DNA from: Nectonema munidae
Lineage: Eukaryota > Nematomorpha > Nectonematoida > Nectonematidae
Assembly (NCBI GenBank): GCA_030549495.1
Contig: JAUIRK010000014.1
Location: 1,206,001-1,270,000 of the forward strand
Reading direction: 5' to 3'
DNA length: 64,000 nucleotides
The notes under the pieces are model-generated. The model was given only the letters and a program-made list of their open reading frames with translations, did not search any database and had not been told where the DNA came from. Made by a program: the position numbers and the translations under genes. Below are positions 20,262-32,170 of this stretch, in pieces. Numbering within the stretch: the stretch's first letter is position 1; the number at the start of each line of letters is the position of its first letter.

Positions 20262-22479
20262 CAGTGGAACCTCGCTAACCGGAACTCTCTAATCCGGAAA
20301 TCCTGCAACCTGGAAAAAATTTGGGTAAAACCAATTTTTTGAATAGTAATTTCCTATACACCCGGAAATACGCAAACCAGAAATGCTGGGCTAGTTTTTT
20401 GAAAATTGAGGTATAAAAATTTTTTTTTATATAAATGTTATCTTTTAAATATGTATTTCAAAACATGTTATTGTCTTTAAATATTATATAGGTAAAGTAT
20501 TTTATTATAATAAATTGCATAAAAAACAAGAGAATAAAAGTAAATGTTCCAATTGTAAAACCAAAAATTATCAAAAATATTGAAAGACCAAAATAATTCT
20601 TGACACAAAAACAGAAAATTTCAATAAAACTTAAAAACAGATCTGGAAAATTGTAACAATGCCTCATTTTTTTATAATAAATTTTATCCGAAGTTTCAAA
20701 ATGGTCGATTCTTTTTTTCCAAATTAATTTTACATTTCAATTATTCAAATTTTTCCTCATTAAATTATTATTCAACGTTTTCCTTTATTTTTAAAACTCA
20801 AAGCATTGCTTTTTCAAAATAATGAGCAGCAAACGGACACGTGTTGAAGTTTCATTCCAAATCAAAAAAGAAATTTCTATCAAGAAATTTTTTTTTCCTA
20901 TAATGACAATTCAAGAACTAAGAGTTTTTTTTTTTTAAGTTTGCGTTTTTATATGAAAGTCCACTTTTGGCGATATCCTAAAGGATAGTGTAAAGTGGTT
21001 ACAAAATAATGAAAATTTCGAAAAGACTACAAACAATGTGTCCAGATTGACTCAACCTTTTCAAAAAAATTGTAGATTAATGACATAATAGCAAAAAATG
21101 CGGCAATATATGATGCTATTATAATAGAGCAAGCCCGAAAATTTCGTGAAAAATTAGCAGTCAAAGATTTTTTATATTCAAATAGTTGGCTACACCATTT
21201 CAAAAATAGGCATAATTTGTACAAACGTTTGATACAGGGCGAGGCGAATGAAGTTAATCTTGAAGTTTTGAAAAATGGTAGAGCCCATATTTGAGAAATC
21301 TTAAAGGTTTACAACCTCGCTGAAATTTATAATATCGATGAAACTAGTCTCTTTTTCAGATTAGGCCTGACTATACTCTAGCCACCAAAAATGTTTTGGG
21401 TCTCAAAAAATCAAAAGAAAGAATAACAGTAGTTTTAGCCACAAACACTTCTGGAAAAGAAAAGTTAAAGCCTTTTGTGATCGGTAAAGCCAAAAACCCA
21501 AGATGCTTTTCGAAATCATTCAATCCTGATTTTATGCCCGGTATCGATCAAACACCAAAGCTAAGATGACATATTCATTGTTTTCATCTTGGATGATGTA
21601 CATAAATAAAATGATGGAAAAAAAAAGAAAAAAATCATCATTGTACTAGACAATGCTTGCTGTCATAAATTCAAGAACCAATTTTCGAACGTTAAATTAC
21701 TTTTTTTGCCGCCAAATACAACAAATCACATACAACCTCTCGATGCTGGCATAATCAGAAACTTTAAGCTCTATTATAGAAAAAGTTTAACCAGACATTA
21801 TTTAAATTGCATTGAAAATAAAGAAATGCAACAAGTGAATTTGAGAGAGTGTATTAGAATGATTTGTTTTGCATGGGAAAAAGTCAAAAACGAAACAATA
21901 AAATCTTGTTTCAGTCACACAAACATTGTACCTCAGTTTGATTGTTCCGAACTAGAAAAAGGCAACCTTGATATTGAATGTTTAAATGATTTACAGGAGG
22001 AAATTGTCGCACTTGAAGGTGATTCAAAAGCTTTAGAGTATGTTGACATAGATAAAAAGGCTGTCCAGCTTGAATAAAGGAGATATTGTATTAGTATTGT
22101 TTTACATTCCAGCGAAGATGAAGCCGAAGAAGTCACTGAAATTGTACATGAAAAAGAAACTCAATAAAAAAGCTCATTAAATATTTTGAACAAAAGAGAT
22201 CTATCGTGGAAGAAAATCAAAAAAATTTGAAATTTTTGAAATACCTTTGGCACATGGAAAGGAAAATAAATCAAAATACACGAAAGAATTTGCAACAAAA
22301 AACATTTTATTAAAAAATGATTTTATCTGTTATGGCTTTTTTTTTTAATTTTTTGTTTTTTTTTGTGGCTTCAAAAATAAAATTTTTCATGTCTTAGCCA
22401 AACCTTATTTATCCGGGAAACCCGCTAACCGGACATTTTTGGCTCAAAACCAAATCGTCCGGTTAGCGAGGTTCCACTG
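20262..22479 (+). mobile_element. Tigger/pogo DNA transposon, 2.2 kb, both ends present
   Basis: The terminal inverted repeat CAGTGGAACCTCGCTAACCG at 20262 matches the inverted right end CCGGTTAGCGAGGTTCCACTG at 22479 almost perfectly. It is flanked by TA (20260-20261 and 22480-22481), the Tc1/mariner target duplication. Internal sequence codes for a decayed pogo-group transposase. Confidence 0.93.
20822..22076 (+). pseudogene. Tigger/pogo transposase, frameshifted
   Basis: Pogo-group (CENP-B/jerky-like) DDE transposase relic. An N-terminal helix-turn-helix region starts near MSSKRTRVEVSFQIKKEI. The catalytic core shows all three acidic positions: the first Asp in YNIDETSLFFR (about 21330), the second in IIIVLDNACCHKF (about 21640), and the third in LPPNTTNHIQPLDAGIIRNF (about 21710), which is the DDxD arrangement of this family. 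The last 123 codons (21706-22077) are open and end in an acidic tail. At least four frameshifts or stops interrupt the N-terminal two thirds. Confidence 0.9.
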
Positions 22480-22858
22480 TATATGATTTGATATATATGA
22501 AAGATATATTATAAAATCTTTTTATAAGAAATTTTACTTCATAGAACTTTTTTATAATTTTTGGTCAAATACTAGAGAAATGTTTAAATGTGGAAAACTT
22601 TTGCATTTCTCAATGATTTTTCACATGCGTTATATCAAATTGTTACTAATTTTGTACATACTATTATCGTCTCCTTCTCAGCAAAAAGCATTGTTTTGGT
22701 AAACTTTTCCTGATTATAAGGTATATATTTTCTAAAAGATTTATTTTCAGTTACGAATATTTTAATGGGAACCCGGGTCTAAATATTTCAGGAATATTTA
22801 AGAAGGGAATTTCTTGTTAGAACAGGATAAAAACATATGATTAATATTATGTCTAGAG

Positions 22859-23700
22859 CAGCCATTCTTAACCGGTCGGGCGCGCTCCCTAGTGGGCGTA
22901 GATAGTCAACCAGGGAGGAGCAGAAATTATGTCAAAAAATTCGAAGTCAAGGATTTTTTAACAAAAGTAGTTTTATGACAAAAAAAATTTTAAATGCAAT
23001 CTATAATGAAATTTTTTGAAATTTATTGTTTTTTTGAAAATAGAGAATATAATAGAAAACTCTGTTAAATTTAGAAAAATGCTTAATTATAAGGGGTATT
23101 ATATATGATACGTATAACGATAAGACAAGGTATGGAAATTTTGTATATGAATAGCAAAATAAAGCAAATATGTGAATTAAAAAAGATATAAAAATAAAAA
23201 CAGATGACAAAATTAGGAAATATGAAATAAAAACTTAACTTATCAAAGAAAATATGATGTTTTAAAATACTAATTCCCATTATTTGATTTTTCACAAATA
23301 CGTTATTGAAATTTTGTCCGCTTAATACTTTCTTAAGACGCCTCTTAAGGGTTAAATCTATTCCTGATAAGTCAAAAATGTTATCACTTTCCTTATTTTT
23401 GATTATTATTCGATGAATTCCAAAAAAACATAAAGTATCATGATGATTATCTTAGATAACGATTTGCAATCTCTTCAAAAATGGGATACGGAGGTTTCTC
23501 AATGTGTTATTTGTCATAAAACTTTGAGCAAAGATGGAATGAGACTATCTCGCTATAGAGCGTTACTTAAAAACAACGAGTGTCTTTAATTTGTGGGGAC
23601 AAATAGGCACCAGTAGGTTTTAATAATTTAATAAAACTTCTTATATTGTTATAAAAGACGAAAATATTTTAAATGAAGAAACAAAGGAATATTTTAGCAT
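22859..23700 (+). pseudogene. hAT 5' fragment: left terminus and BED-like zinc finger
   Basis: CAGCCATTCTTAACCGGTCG at 22859 is a hAT-type left end, preceded by GTCTAGAG (nnnTAnnn). About 620 bases downstream, a frame reads SQCVICHKTLSKDGMRLS, the C-x2-C half of the zinc finger that opens Buster-group transposases (compare QCV-C---LSNE-M-PS). The following histidine half is degraded and the rest of the transposase is absent. Confidence 0.65.
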
Positions 23701-24584
23701 TAGAAGCCATATTTTATTTTTTATATCTTTTATACTACAGTTAAAGAGGCACAATGTTTGTTGAGGGGTACCTCTCAGCTTAACAGTTGAAGGTCAGGGG
23801 TTCGATCCTCAAGGCTCCCAATTCTTAAAAACAAATTCACAAAAACTGTGATCCTAAAGAATAAGCAAGCAGCATTATCAAAAAATTATTTTGCTGTTGA
23901 TTCCAGAAAATTTTCTATCTGGAAATACTTTTTCTTGTTTTCGGCCTATTACATCAACTTTTTTTATTATATTTGAATAAATAAGAATCCACGATCTACA
24001 GAGACATCAGTGAAAATTTTAATTACACACATAATAAAGTATAATAGCGAAATCGAACCAGTTGAGGCCTAGGCTTCAATTACTTTTTACAAATAACCGC
24101 AATTACAACCTTTACCCGTTAGTACATATTTTATTTTGGACACTGTTATTTAACGATTCATTTTTGTAAAATCTTAAAAATGTTATTCACTTAGTTTTCC
24201 TTGTAGTTAAAACTATATAAATAGCTTTAAAAAGTATTTGAATATATAATGAAAAAATTTATCCAGGAAAAAAGTTTTAAAGTCTCAATTTTTGAGATAG
24301 TATAAAAAACGAATAGAAATATCATATAATTTAAAAAAATTGCTTGAAAATGTAAAAAAAAAATATATTTTTGTTTCGCCTTAAAATTTGATGTCCATTT
24401 TTGGATCATTGGACCGAACGTAGGCGTGTAGAGTTACAATGTTGATTGAGCAGATATGTTATTTATAAATGTACTGTAAAAAAAGTATATTTGTACCGCG
24501 ATAAAAAACGTTAATTCCGCACGCTAGATTTTGGATTTATTCCCCATACGCATGTACAATCAGCTTGAAAGTTGAAACAACTTT
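23701..24584. other. AT-rich DNA, nothing secure
   Basis: No coding match. GGGGTTCGATCCTC at 23796-23809 resembles a tRNA B box, but no tRNA fold or A box accompanies it. Confidence 0.35.
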
Positions 24585-24786
24585 AAAGTTACTTTAATAA
24601 AAATTGTTCGAAAAATTTCTTTACGTTGCCTTCTTTGTTGTTATTAAACGGTAAAAACTGGGCATCAAAACTTGAGGTGTATTTTAAAAATTCATTATTT
24701 ACAAATGTTGAAGTTACTTAAAGTCACATAACAACAAAGGAGGTAACGTAAAGAAATTTTTCAAACAATTTTTATTAAAGTAACTT
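24585..24786. repeat. Inverted repeat (hairpin), ~59-bp arms
   Basis: AAGTTACTTTAATAAAAATT and the bases through TTTGTTGTTAT (24585-24643) recur in reverse complement at 24728-24786 with about four mismatches. The arms are separated by an 84-base spacer. It could be a short MITE or a foldback element. No clear target duplication was found. Confidence 0.85.
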
Positions 24787-25240
24787 GTAAACTCATTTCT
24801 TTTTTATTTGTGGCGAAATATAAAACACAAAAGGTGGATAGAATAAAAAAAATAAATCATTCTAAACTATAGTCTTAAATTTAAACTATCATAGTATGTC
24901 ATTCAATCTTCAATATTACAGGGGTTAATTTGCCTACGAATAATTTTATATCACTTCTTCACTATACACAAAGAAAATTCACGGAGAGAAATCATAGAAA
25001 TGCCTCCAAAGAACTACCCACTCGTGGTTATGTAAATATTTATATTAAATTTGTTGATTGTTACTGATAAAATCATCTTGGATTGCTTATTGCTATATGT
25101 GCGATTATATAAAACGTTTCCTTACTAATATTATTTATCTTTCAATAAATATTATTTACAATTTTATTTCTATCACTAGTATAACTTTTCATGAATGAAT
25201 TTTGAAAAAGCAAAAGAGTGGTACATAAGGCATTGTAATT

Positions 25241-26330
25241 TTGCCCCCTGATTCAGTCATGGTCTCCGATGAAGAAGAACTGTGGTCTAATGAGACTTTA
25301 AAAGATTTTTCGGTACATTTAGCCAAATCCACAAAAAAAGAAAAATCGTTTGTTCGATGGAATAAAAAGAACTTGAATCTGGCAGGCTCATCTAAAGAAT
25401 ACATTCCTGAGCTTTTAGACTCCTCGGATAACGAACTTCAGCCTCTGTCTTCTTTTGACATTTTTACAATGTGGTTTGATGAGGATTCTTTTGATAGTGT
25501 CATTAGCATGACGAATAAGTATGCCCAAGAAGATAAAACAATAATGATTTTTTAAACGTAGAAGAAATCAAAAAAAATTGGCATTTTATTTTTGTCTGGT
25601 TACAACAATCGTCCTAGAGAGAAAATGTTCTGGTCAAAGTTTCCAGATGTGCATTGTCCTTTAGTGGCTGCTGCCATGAGAAGAAACAGGTTTCAACAAG
25701 TAAAATATTTTATTCATTTTTATGGTAAGAATCTGAAAGAAGATAAACTTTTCAAAGTGAAATTTCTTATAGAATATTTCAATAAAAAAGCATCGCTATT
25801 GCGTTTCTTTAGTCAGCACTTATCTATTGATAAAGAATGATTGAATACTATGGTAGAAACTCCCTGAAAATGTATATAAATGGTAAATCTATAAGGTGCG
25901 TGTATAAGGCCTGGTGTTTGTCTTCAAAGGAAAGCTTTACCTTCCGATATGATATTTATAGAGGAAAGTTAAGTGATAGAGCTAGAGATCTGGGTTTAAA
26001 GTGGCTCTGTTGTTTTAGAACTTTTAAAATATGTACCTTCACCGAAAGAACACACTGTTGGTTTGACAAATTTTTTTACTAGGATTTAGAGCTCTTGGAA
26101 CACTGAGACAAAATAGAATTTTAAATTGACCTTTGCTAGATGTTAAAAAAATTGAAAAAAACCAGAGGGTCATATGACTTTGCTTCAGATGATGAAGTAA
26201 TTGTTTTGAGATGGTTGGATACTAAGTGTGTGAGTATTGGTAGCAGAGGCCAGAACAATATTTCAAGAGGGGCAACATTTTTTTTTCAATACAGAAAAAT
26301 TTCAAAAACATGATTTTGTTTTTGGGATTA
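25241..26330 (+). pseudogene. piggyBac transposase (PGBD2/3-like), degraded
   Basis: Frames 25241-25555, 25592-25840 and 25837-26082, plus further pieces to about 26330, read in order as a piggyBac transposase. The acidic N-terminus is followed by MWFDEDSFDSVISMTNKYA, then GYNNRPREKMFWSKFPDVHC and AAMRRNRFQQVKYFIHF. The catalytic-region equivalent of LSIDES reads LSIDKE, followed by YYGRNSLKMYINGKSIR and a DNFFT-like stretch. At least three frameshifts separate these. The enzyme family moves DNA by precise cut-and-paste at TTAA. No terminal repeats could be assigned. Confidence 0.9.
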
Positions 26331-26500
26331 AAGGGGTTATACACATATAAATTTTCAGTTTGATTGGATTCATGATTAGATATGGTGGTTTTCAGCCTTG
26401 CTAATTTTAGAACCATTTTGTTTAGGGTTCTAAAGACATATCAGATATTAGATCCATTATTCTAACGTTTATAAGGACATAATATCAGGCTTTTAAGGAT

Positions 26501-26748
26501 TAGAGGCGCACATCCTTAAAATTATTGGGGGTAGGATGGGAGAGGCAAACTTTATTTTATATAATTTTAAAATTAATTATGAAAGAATTTGTGTCTGAAA
26601 CTCAACCGTAAAGCAAAAAAAAGTAATATGGAAAGTCTACTCACAAGATTTTTATGATATAAAAAAGATATAGAATTGAAAAAAAAAATCAAAATTATTG
26701 ATGGAGTGAAAGGCTTTTCAGCCCCCTCACTTCTGGATGCGCGCCCTG
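26501..26748. mobile_element. hAT MITE, second copy of the 12655 family
   Basis: Left end TAGAGGCGCACATCC and right end GGATGCGCGCCCTG match the termini of 12655-12912, and the AAAATTATTGGGGG motif follows the left end in both. TTAAGGAT precedes the element. TTCAGGAT lies 3 bases beyond the right end (26752-26759), which is probably the decayed 8-bp duplication. Confidence 0.78.
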
Positions 26749-26759
26749 ATATTCAGGAT

Positions 26760-27337
26760 TATATGGACGTATTGGAGTTTAGAACCAATAGTGTTATGAT
26801 TTATTATGTTATAGCTTATAAGAATATATCAGACCATAAAACATTCTTTTTCTAACTAGAATTTTTTTGAGTAAGTCTCATAGTATTGTCATGTAAGGGT
26901 CCCCTCACCTCACCTCTTGGGAATTTTAAAACCATTTTCTTCATGGTTAGAATGATATATTTTACGTTAGAACATTATTTTCCAAGGGCCTAACTTCAAA
27001 CTTTTCTTTTTGTAAACAAAAAGATGTAAATTAAAACTTTTATTCAAAAATTATAAAGACAATTTTTTAATAAGCATCGTTTTTATCACACATCTTTTTT
27101 GCAGTTATATTTGCTTACATGGTCTGAAGTATGCTTTCTATAATATAACTGAAAATTTTTCGCACCTAATCCTTTTCAAACATATTGTATATTATTCTTT
27201 CAAATTCATCTAATTTTATGAAGGAATTTTTTATATCTCTTTAAAAGTCTATTTTTTCGATTTTCTTGCCACTTCTTTGTTCTAAAAAGTAGAGAATATT
27301 TAATTTGAAAAAATGATCTTAATTTACATTATATTTT
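26760..27337. other. AT-rich DNA, nothing recognised
   Basis: Spacer between the MITE and the LINE. It contains no recognised feature. Confidence 0.4.
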
Positions 27338-28599
27338 ATATATCAATGACGTTTTTAAACTACAAAATAATAATTTTAACTTATGTTTATATGCAGATGA
27401 TTGTGTAATTCTACACAAAAGCAAAAATCTATTCAATGATATCGATATTTTAAATATATTTTTGAATTCTTTCGCTAATTGGTCATATAATAATAGTTTA
27501 CGCATTAATTTTCATAAAAGTGAACATATAGTTTTTACGAGGAAAAAAAAATCAGTGTTTCTTCCACTACAGATCTGTGGTAACTTATTAACCCAATCTT
27601 CATGTTATAAATATTTAGGTGTATTTCTTGATTCCAAATTGAATTTCAACATACAGTATGACAATGTAATTAAGAATGTATCTATCGCTTTAGGTCTTAT
27701 GTTTAAAATTCGTTATTTTTTGAACCTTCAAACTAGGATTATTTTGTATTATTCTCTATTTCATTCTAAAATTTTATATTGTAACTTTATTTGGGGTTTA
27801 TGTAGTATTTCAAAATTCAACATTTTACAAAATAAACAAAGACGTGCCTTTAAATTTATTGATTATAAAAACCATAATATTGTTGTGTTTAATCATAACA
27901 TACTTACTCTAGGAGAAATTAGTAAGTTTCAATTAGGTATTTTTCTTTATAAAGTAATTAATAGTAAAAATATTTTCAATATTTATTATATAAAAAATAA
28001 TCATTTTTATCAATATAATTTAGGCTCAAAGAATAATTTACGTAATAGACGTTATAAATATACTTCTTTTAACAAACATTTTTTTAAAAAATCTATTGCG
28101 GTATGGAACTCCATTCCTTTACATATTAGGTATTTAAGAAATATTAAAAACTTCAAAAAAAAATATAAACTACACATGTTTCGTTAGTTCTTTTCCTTCT
28201 TATGCTGATTTCATTTGAAACATTTTTTTTATATTTTTGGATTTTCTTTTGCTTCCTCTTCTTTGTATTTTTTTTTAGAATCTCGCCGCTTTTTTTTTCA
28301 TATATCCACTCATCAACTCTTCTACATCCAGATATGCTTCCTTTGCTTGAAGAACGGAATTTAACTATCAAATGATGTTTTATGACTGTGTGTGTCTGAC
28401 TTGGAAATTATTCTGTTTTATTTTATTTTTCATTTTGTTTACCTATGGGTTTTTTTGAATCTATCATCCTTTCATGCTTCTTATTTCAACTCATTCTTCT
28501 CCGCTGAACGGATGAGGGATTTTTTTCCCATGTGAACACATAAACAAAAGTTTAGTTCACTTCATTTTCAAACATGAATAAAGTCTTATCTTATCTTAA
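27338..28599 (+). mobile_element. LINE-D: 3' end of a non-LTR retrotransposon
   Basis: 5'-truncated LINE beginning within the reverse transcriptase palm. The frame is open from about 27338 to 28187 without a stop. It starts YINDVF and has the catalytic LYADD, then YLGVFLDSKLNF and the C-terminal AVWNSIPLHIRYLRNIKNFK. It is followed by a T-rich 3' UTR, AATAAAG at 28577 and a (TTATC)3 tail ending near 28599, a typical LINE 3' tail. The intact frame suggests a fairly recent insertion. Confidence 0.9.
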
Positions 28600-29020
28600 T
28601 CACCATCTTACTTATATCTCCCACTTGAGTCTCCACTGTCGTTTCGGATGCGACACAATAGAAACACCATACCATCTCATCTTCACATGTCAAATCTTCT
28701 CTTATCATCGCCAATATCTTTTATTTCGCTGCCTTTCTTTACTTAATAGATCTCAAACAAAACTCTCAGATCTTCTGTTACACCCAACACTACTAAAATC
28801 CCTAGCAACCCTCATTGACACCATTGAAACAACTCTAATCACCGTTGATAACCCTATAACAAACTAATCTGCCTTTCCTTTCTATTTTTAGAATAACATC
28901 GGTAACTCCTCCCTATCTCTACCAACATCTCCATCCTCCTTAACCAACTCTCAAGCTTACGCGAGCATATCAGCATACGCTGGAAAGTGCTTTGAAATCT
29001 ACCTACCTACCTACCTACTT
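28600..29020 (+). mobile_element. LINE-E: C-terminal end and (CTAC)n tail of an A/C-rich LINE
   Basis: The frame to 28866 contains LHCRFGCDTIETPYHLIFTC and a following SYHRQYL. This is the Cys/His C-terminal motif (C-x2/3-C---E---H-x-x-x-C---HR) found downstream of RT/RNase H in some LINE clades. It ends with a (CTAC)5 tail near 28999-29018. The plus strand is markedly A/C-rich. Confidence 0.7.
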
Positions 29021-29339
29021 GACTCGAGTTTGTATTTCTTCAAAAAGGTAAATTATAATATATAAAAGAATATATGATTCAACTCTAATGATTTTCTGCC
29101 CATACTGACATTTACAATACTACCTTCTTCTTCTCCGTTTGCAAGTTCGGCGACCGTAGCCATTTTTTTCGTTGAGCCAGATTTTCATCACACTCCCTTT
29201 CTAGCCTGGCTAATACTTTTAGGGGAGACATAGAAATAAACTTCCTTCTCACCACCACAAAACCCTACCATAATTCAATCAACCCGCAATCTCATCATAC
29301 TACTCATCACACACAAGCACAGCGTCCAAGTATATTCAA

Positions 29340-30897
29340 AATATTGTAAATTAACATCAACGGCATCTCAAACAAAATCACAAACCTAACACTTCCATTC
29401 AAGCAACTTAACCCAAACGTCATCACTATCCAAGAAATTAAACTCAACCCAAACAGTAAAACCACTCGCATTCTACATTACACACACATCAGAACTAACT
29501 TAAACAGCAATTCAACAGACGGCGGCTTAATAACATACATCCATAAAACACGAAATATACAGAACTCACATCTGATCATAAAAATATATTCATAGAGCAT
29601 CAGATCTTTCAAGTTATACTAAATAACAACCCCTAACACATAGCTAACATTTACATTACATCAAAAAAACATCCGAATTCAATAGATAATGCCCACATAA
29701 GTAACTTTCATAAAACTCTTTAACCACAAAAATCTTATTCTAAAAGGCGACAACAATGCACATTCAACAGAATGGTTTTCTCCTTACATAGACAACAAAG
29801 GCGAAATTATCTAAAACCTCATACACAACTCAAACTCTATAATAATTAACACAGACACACACGTCAGTATTCCAACAAATAAATTAAAAACACAATTTCA
29901 ACAACCGACATTACTTCTATTCCAACACATCTACTATCGTCAGACACATTCCGATACTTACTCACCTCCTTACAACACAAACACTCGAAACGCGACATTC
30001 AAACCATAACCAAGACAAATTTCAAAAAAGCGAACTGGCAGTCTTCCTCATTATACATCGAAACCAATATCACTAGCCTTGAACCTAATCTATTACATAC
30101 AAACAACGTACAACCATTAACCGGTTAACGGCCAGAATCGAATATAGCCGACTTTACAAAAATAAAATCGCCTGCGTTTATCAATGCTCTTTAATACAAA
30201 TCTTCTGCTTTACATTATATATCGTCTGATGATTATTCTGGTCGTTGACGGGTTAAACAAAACTCACAGACCTCATATTACAAAAAGACAAACCCCACAT
30301 CCCTAAAGGAAACATTAATGCACACAGCCATCACCAACCGTTACCACAAAAAAATTAGTTCACTCATAAACAAAAGAAACGAAATCAGAAGACAACCCAT
30401 TATCCCACATAGATGAACTCAATAAACAAATATCAATCCAAATCAAAAGGCATCTCTCATTCTGGAAAGAACACATTAACAAAAAAAACTCCCCAAAACA
30501 CACATAGACATCACGACGGTTCTAGGCGAAAAGTGACCACTATCTTCTAATGCACGACAATTTCACTAGTCAATTACGAAGCAATGATAGCTTTCTATCT
30601 GGACACTTTTGTCTTCTGGATACAATTCTCCGCTTACCATCACGACAATAGACACACAACAAGCAACCCATAACATCAAATCAATAGGACCAGATCAAAT
30701 CGCTAACATACACATAAAACATTTTGGACCCAAGGCTATTATTCTCCCTACACGGATCTTCAACTCAGCTCTAAACAATACAGTTCCACATATATGGAAA
30801 TCATCTATTATACTACCCATCCCTGAACCACAAAAACCTAAGCCATTCAAACAGACCAATTTCACTCCTATGCCTCAATTCACTTTCAATCCTTAAC
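29340..30897 (+). pseudogene. LINE-F: endonuclease and RT N-terminal region, degraded
   Basis: The A/C-rich plus strand encodes, in shifting frames, an APE-type endonuclease (INGISNKITNLTLPFKQLNP, VITIQEIKLNP and, further on, a GD-N-H---W motif). From 30609-30896 it encodes the start of a reverse transcriptase (KSIGPDQIANIHIKHFGPKA and IWKSSIILPIP). It breaks off at about 30897. It looks like the same family as LINE-E, so the two may be pieces of one rearranged insertion. A 132-bp piggyBac MITE is nested inside. Confidence 0.75.
30121..30252. mobile_element. piggyBac-type MITE, copy 2, in TTAA
   Basis: A 132-base element flanked exactly by TTAA (30117-30120 and 30253-30256). The ends CCGGTTAACGGCCAGAAT and (inverted) CCCGTCAACGACCAGAAT are inverted repeats. 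The interior matches the copy at 5287-5405 in inverse orientation. It sits in LINE-F sequence and so is younger than that insertion. Confidence 0.9.
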
Positions 30898-31149
30898 TCT
30901 ACACTGGGGAGTCCACCCCATAAGATTTTTTTTCATTCCCCAGGGAACAGGGACCTCGGAAAATTATAAAATTACCACGTGGTAAAACACATCAAAGCCT
31001 TGCGTGCCATTTATTTATCATTAAAAAAATTCATTTTCGTCTAATTTTTTGTTTTGAATACAAATCTGCTTTTTATTGGATATAATCTGATTGTTTCGGT
31101 CTATTGGGTCAAAAATGAATTTTATTATTAACAAAACTTTATATCATTT

Positions 31150-32170
31150 TTATAATATTTTAGAAATAATAAAGCAGAAAGCGTTTCATCATTTAATCTA
31201 TTTCTTATTTTTAATTTGAAGTAGTCCATCGAAGAAAAAACTCTTTCTGTTATAAAAGGGTTGGTTTTATTGTTTTGAGAGCATTGTAAATCAGTTCCAA
31301 TTTCTCTTATCTTTTTTTAAACTCTTTAAAAGGGATGAATTCTTTCCTGATTGAACTAAATGTTGTTTCATCTTGTGGTACAAAATTTTTTTTCATTATA
31401 TTCCGCCAAAATTTCATCCAGTTCTTTTAGTGAAATATGTTTTTTTTCCTCTCATTTTTTCAATCTCATCTTTATTCTTCACATTTTTCCTTCCCATGAA
31501 GTCTTTCAAAAGTTTTTACAGCAGTCTTAAATAATCTTTTTCATCTATAACTTCACCATATTCATCAAATTTTTCATTCAAAAAAGTTGGAGAATGTAGA
31601 AAACTAACTAATTGTAAAAAATTTTTGTTTGTTTTTCATCAAACGAAAAGTAACTACTTCCATAACTTTAGAACTAAAAAAATTGTAAATTTTCAATTAT
31701 CTTTACATAAGTATGCGATACAGTCTTGATAGGTTCTAAAGTGGATATTAGACTCTCTATGATAAAAATTTCAACATGAATATCTAAAAACAAGTGATGT
31801 GTTCAATTTCAGATAATTTCCCAAGTTAGGGAGCAGACATCAGAAATGAGTGAAATATAATCATTTTTCAAATCAAGGGAAAAATCTTGTAAGATTTTTT
31901 TGATTTTAAAGAGTATCGCATGGGCATTTGTGCCACCATCAATCCTGAAAACACCTAAACAGCAAAAAGATTTCTCAAAATGAACATTAACATCAGGGTA
32001 TCTTCTGTTACCACAACTTGTTGCTTCATCTAGGCTAAGTGAGAAACATTTTTTTATCGACTTTCAATTTTCGAAAATTGGTCTTCATTTGCTTGATGTC
32101 TATCTAAAAACAGTTTTTTTATAAGACTTACTTCAGGGAGCACATACTTGAAATTATAGGGGCGGACTTT
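31150..32170 (-). pseudogene. hAT transposase, degraded
   Basis: Reading down the minus strand from about 32060, frames give LSLDEATSCGNRRYPDVNVH, then LGVFRIDGGTNAHAILFKIK and QDFSLDLKNDYISLISD. After many breaks comes FITERVFSSMDYFKLKIRNR near 31200, a hAT C-terminal dimerisation block. The first block holds the SLDE catalytic region. Stops and shifts are too numerous for function. Element ends were not delimited; CACTGGGGAGTCC at 30903 is a possible terminus. Confidence 0.7.

Noticed and set aside
23755-23822. Possible tRNA gene or tRNA-derived SINE (B-box-like GGTTCGATCC)
   Set aside because: No A box at the right distance, the T stem pairs poorly, and no acceptor stem partner for GGCTCCCA upstream.
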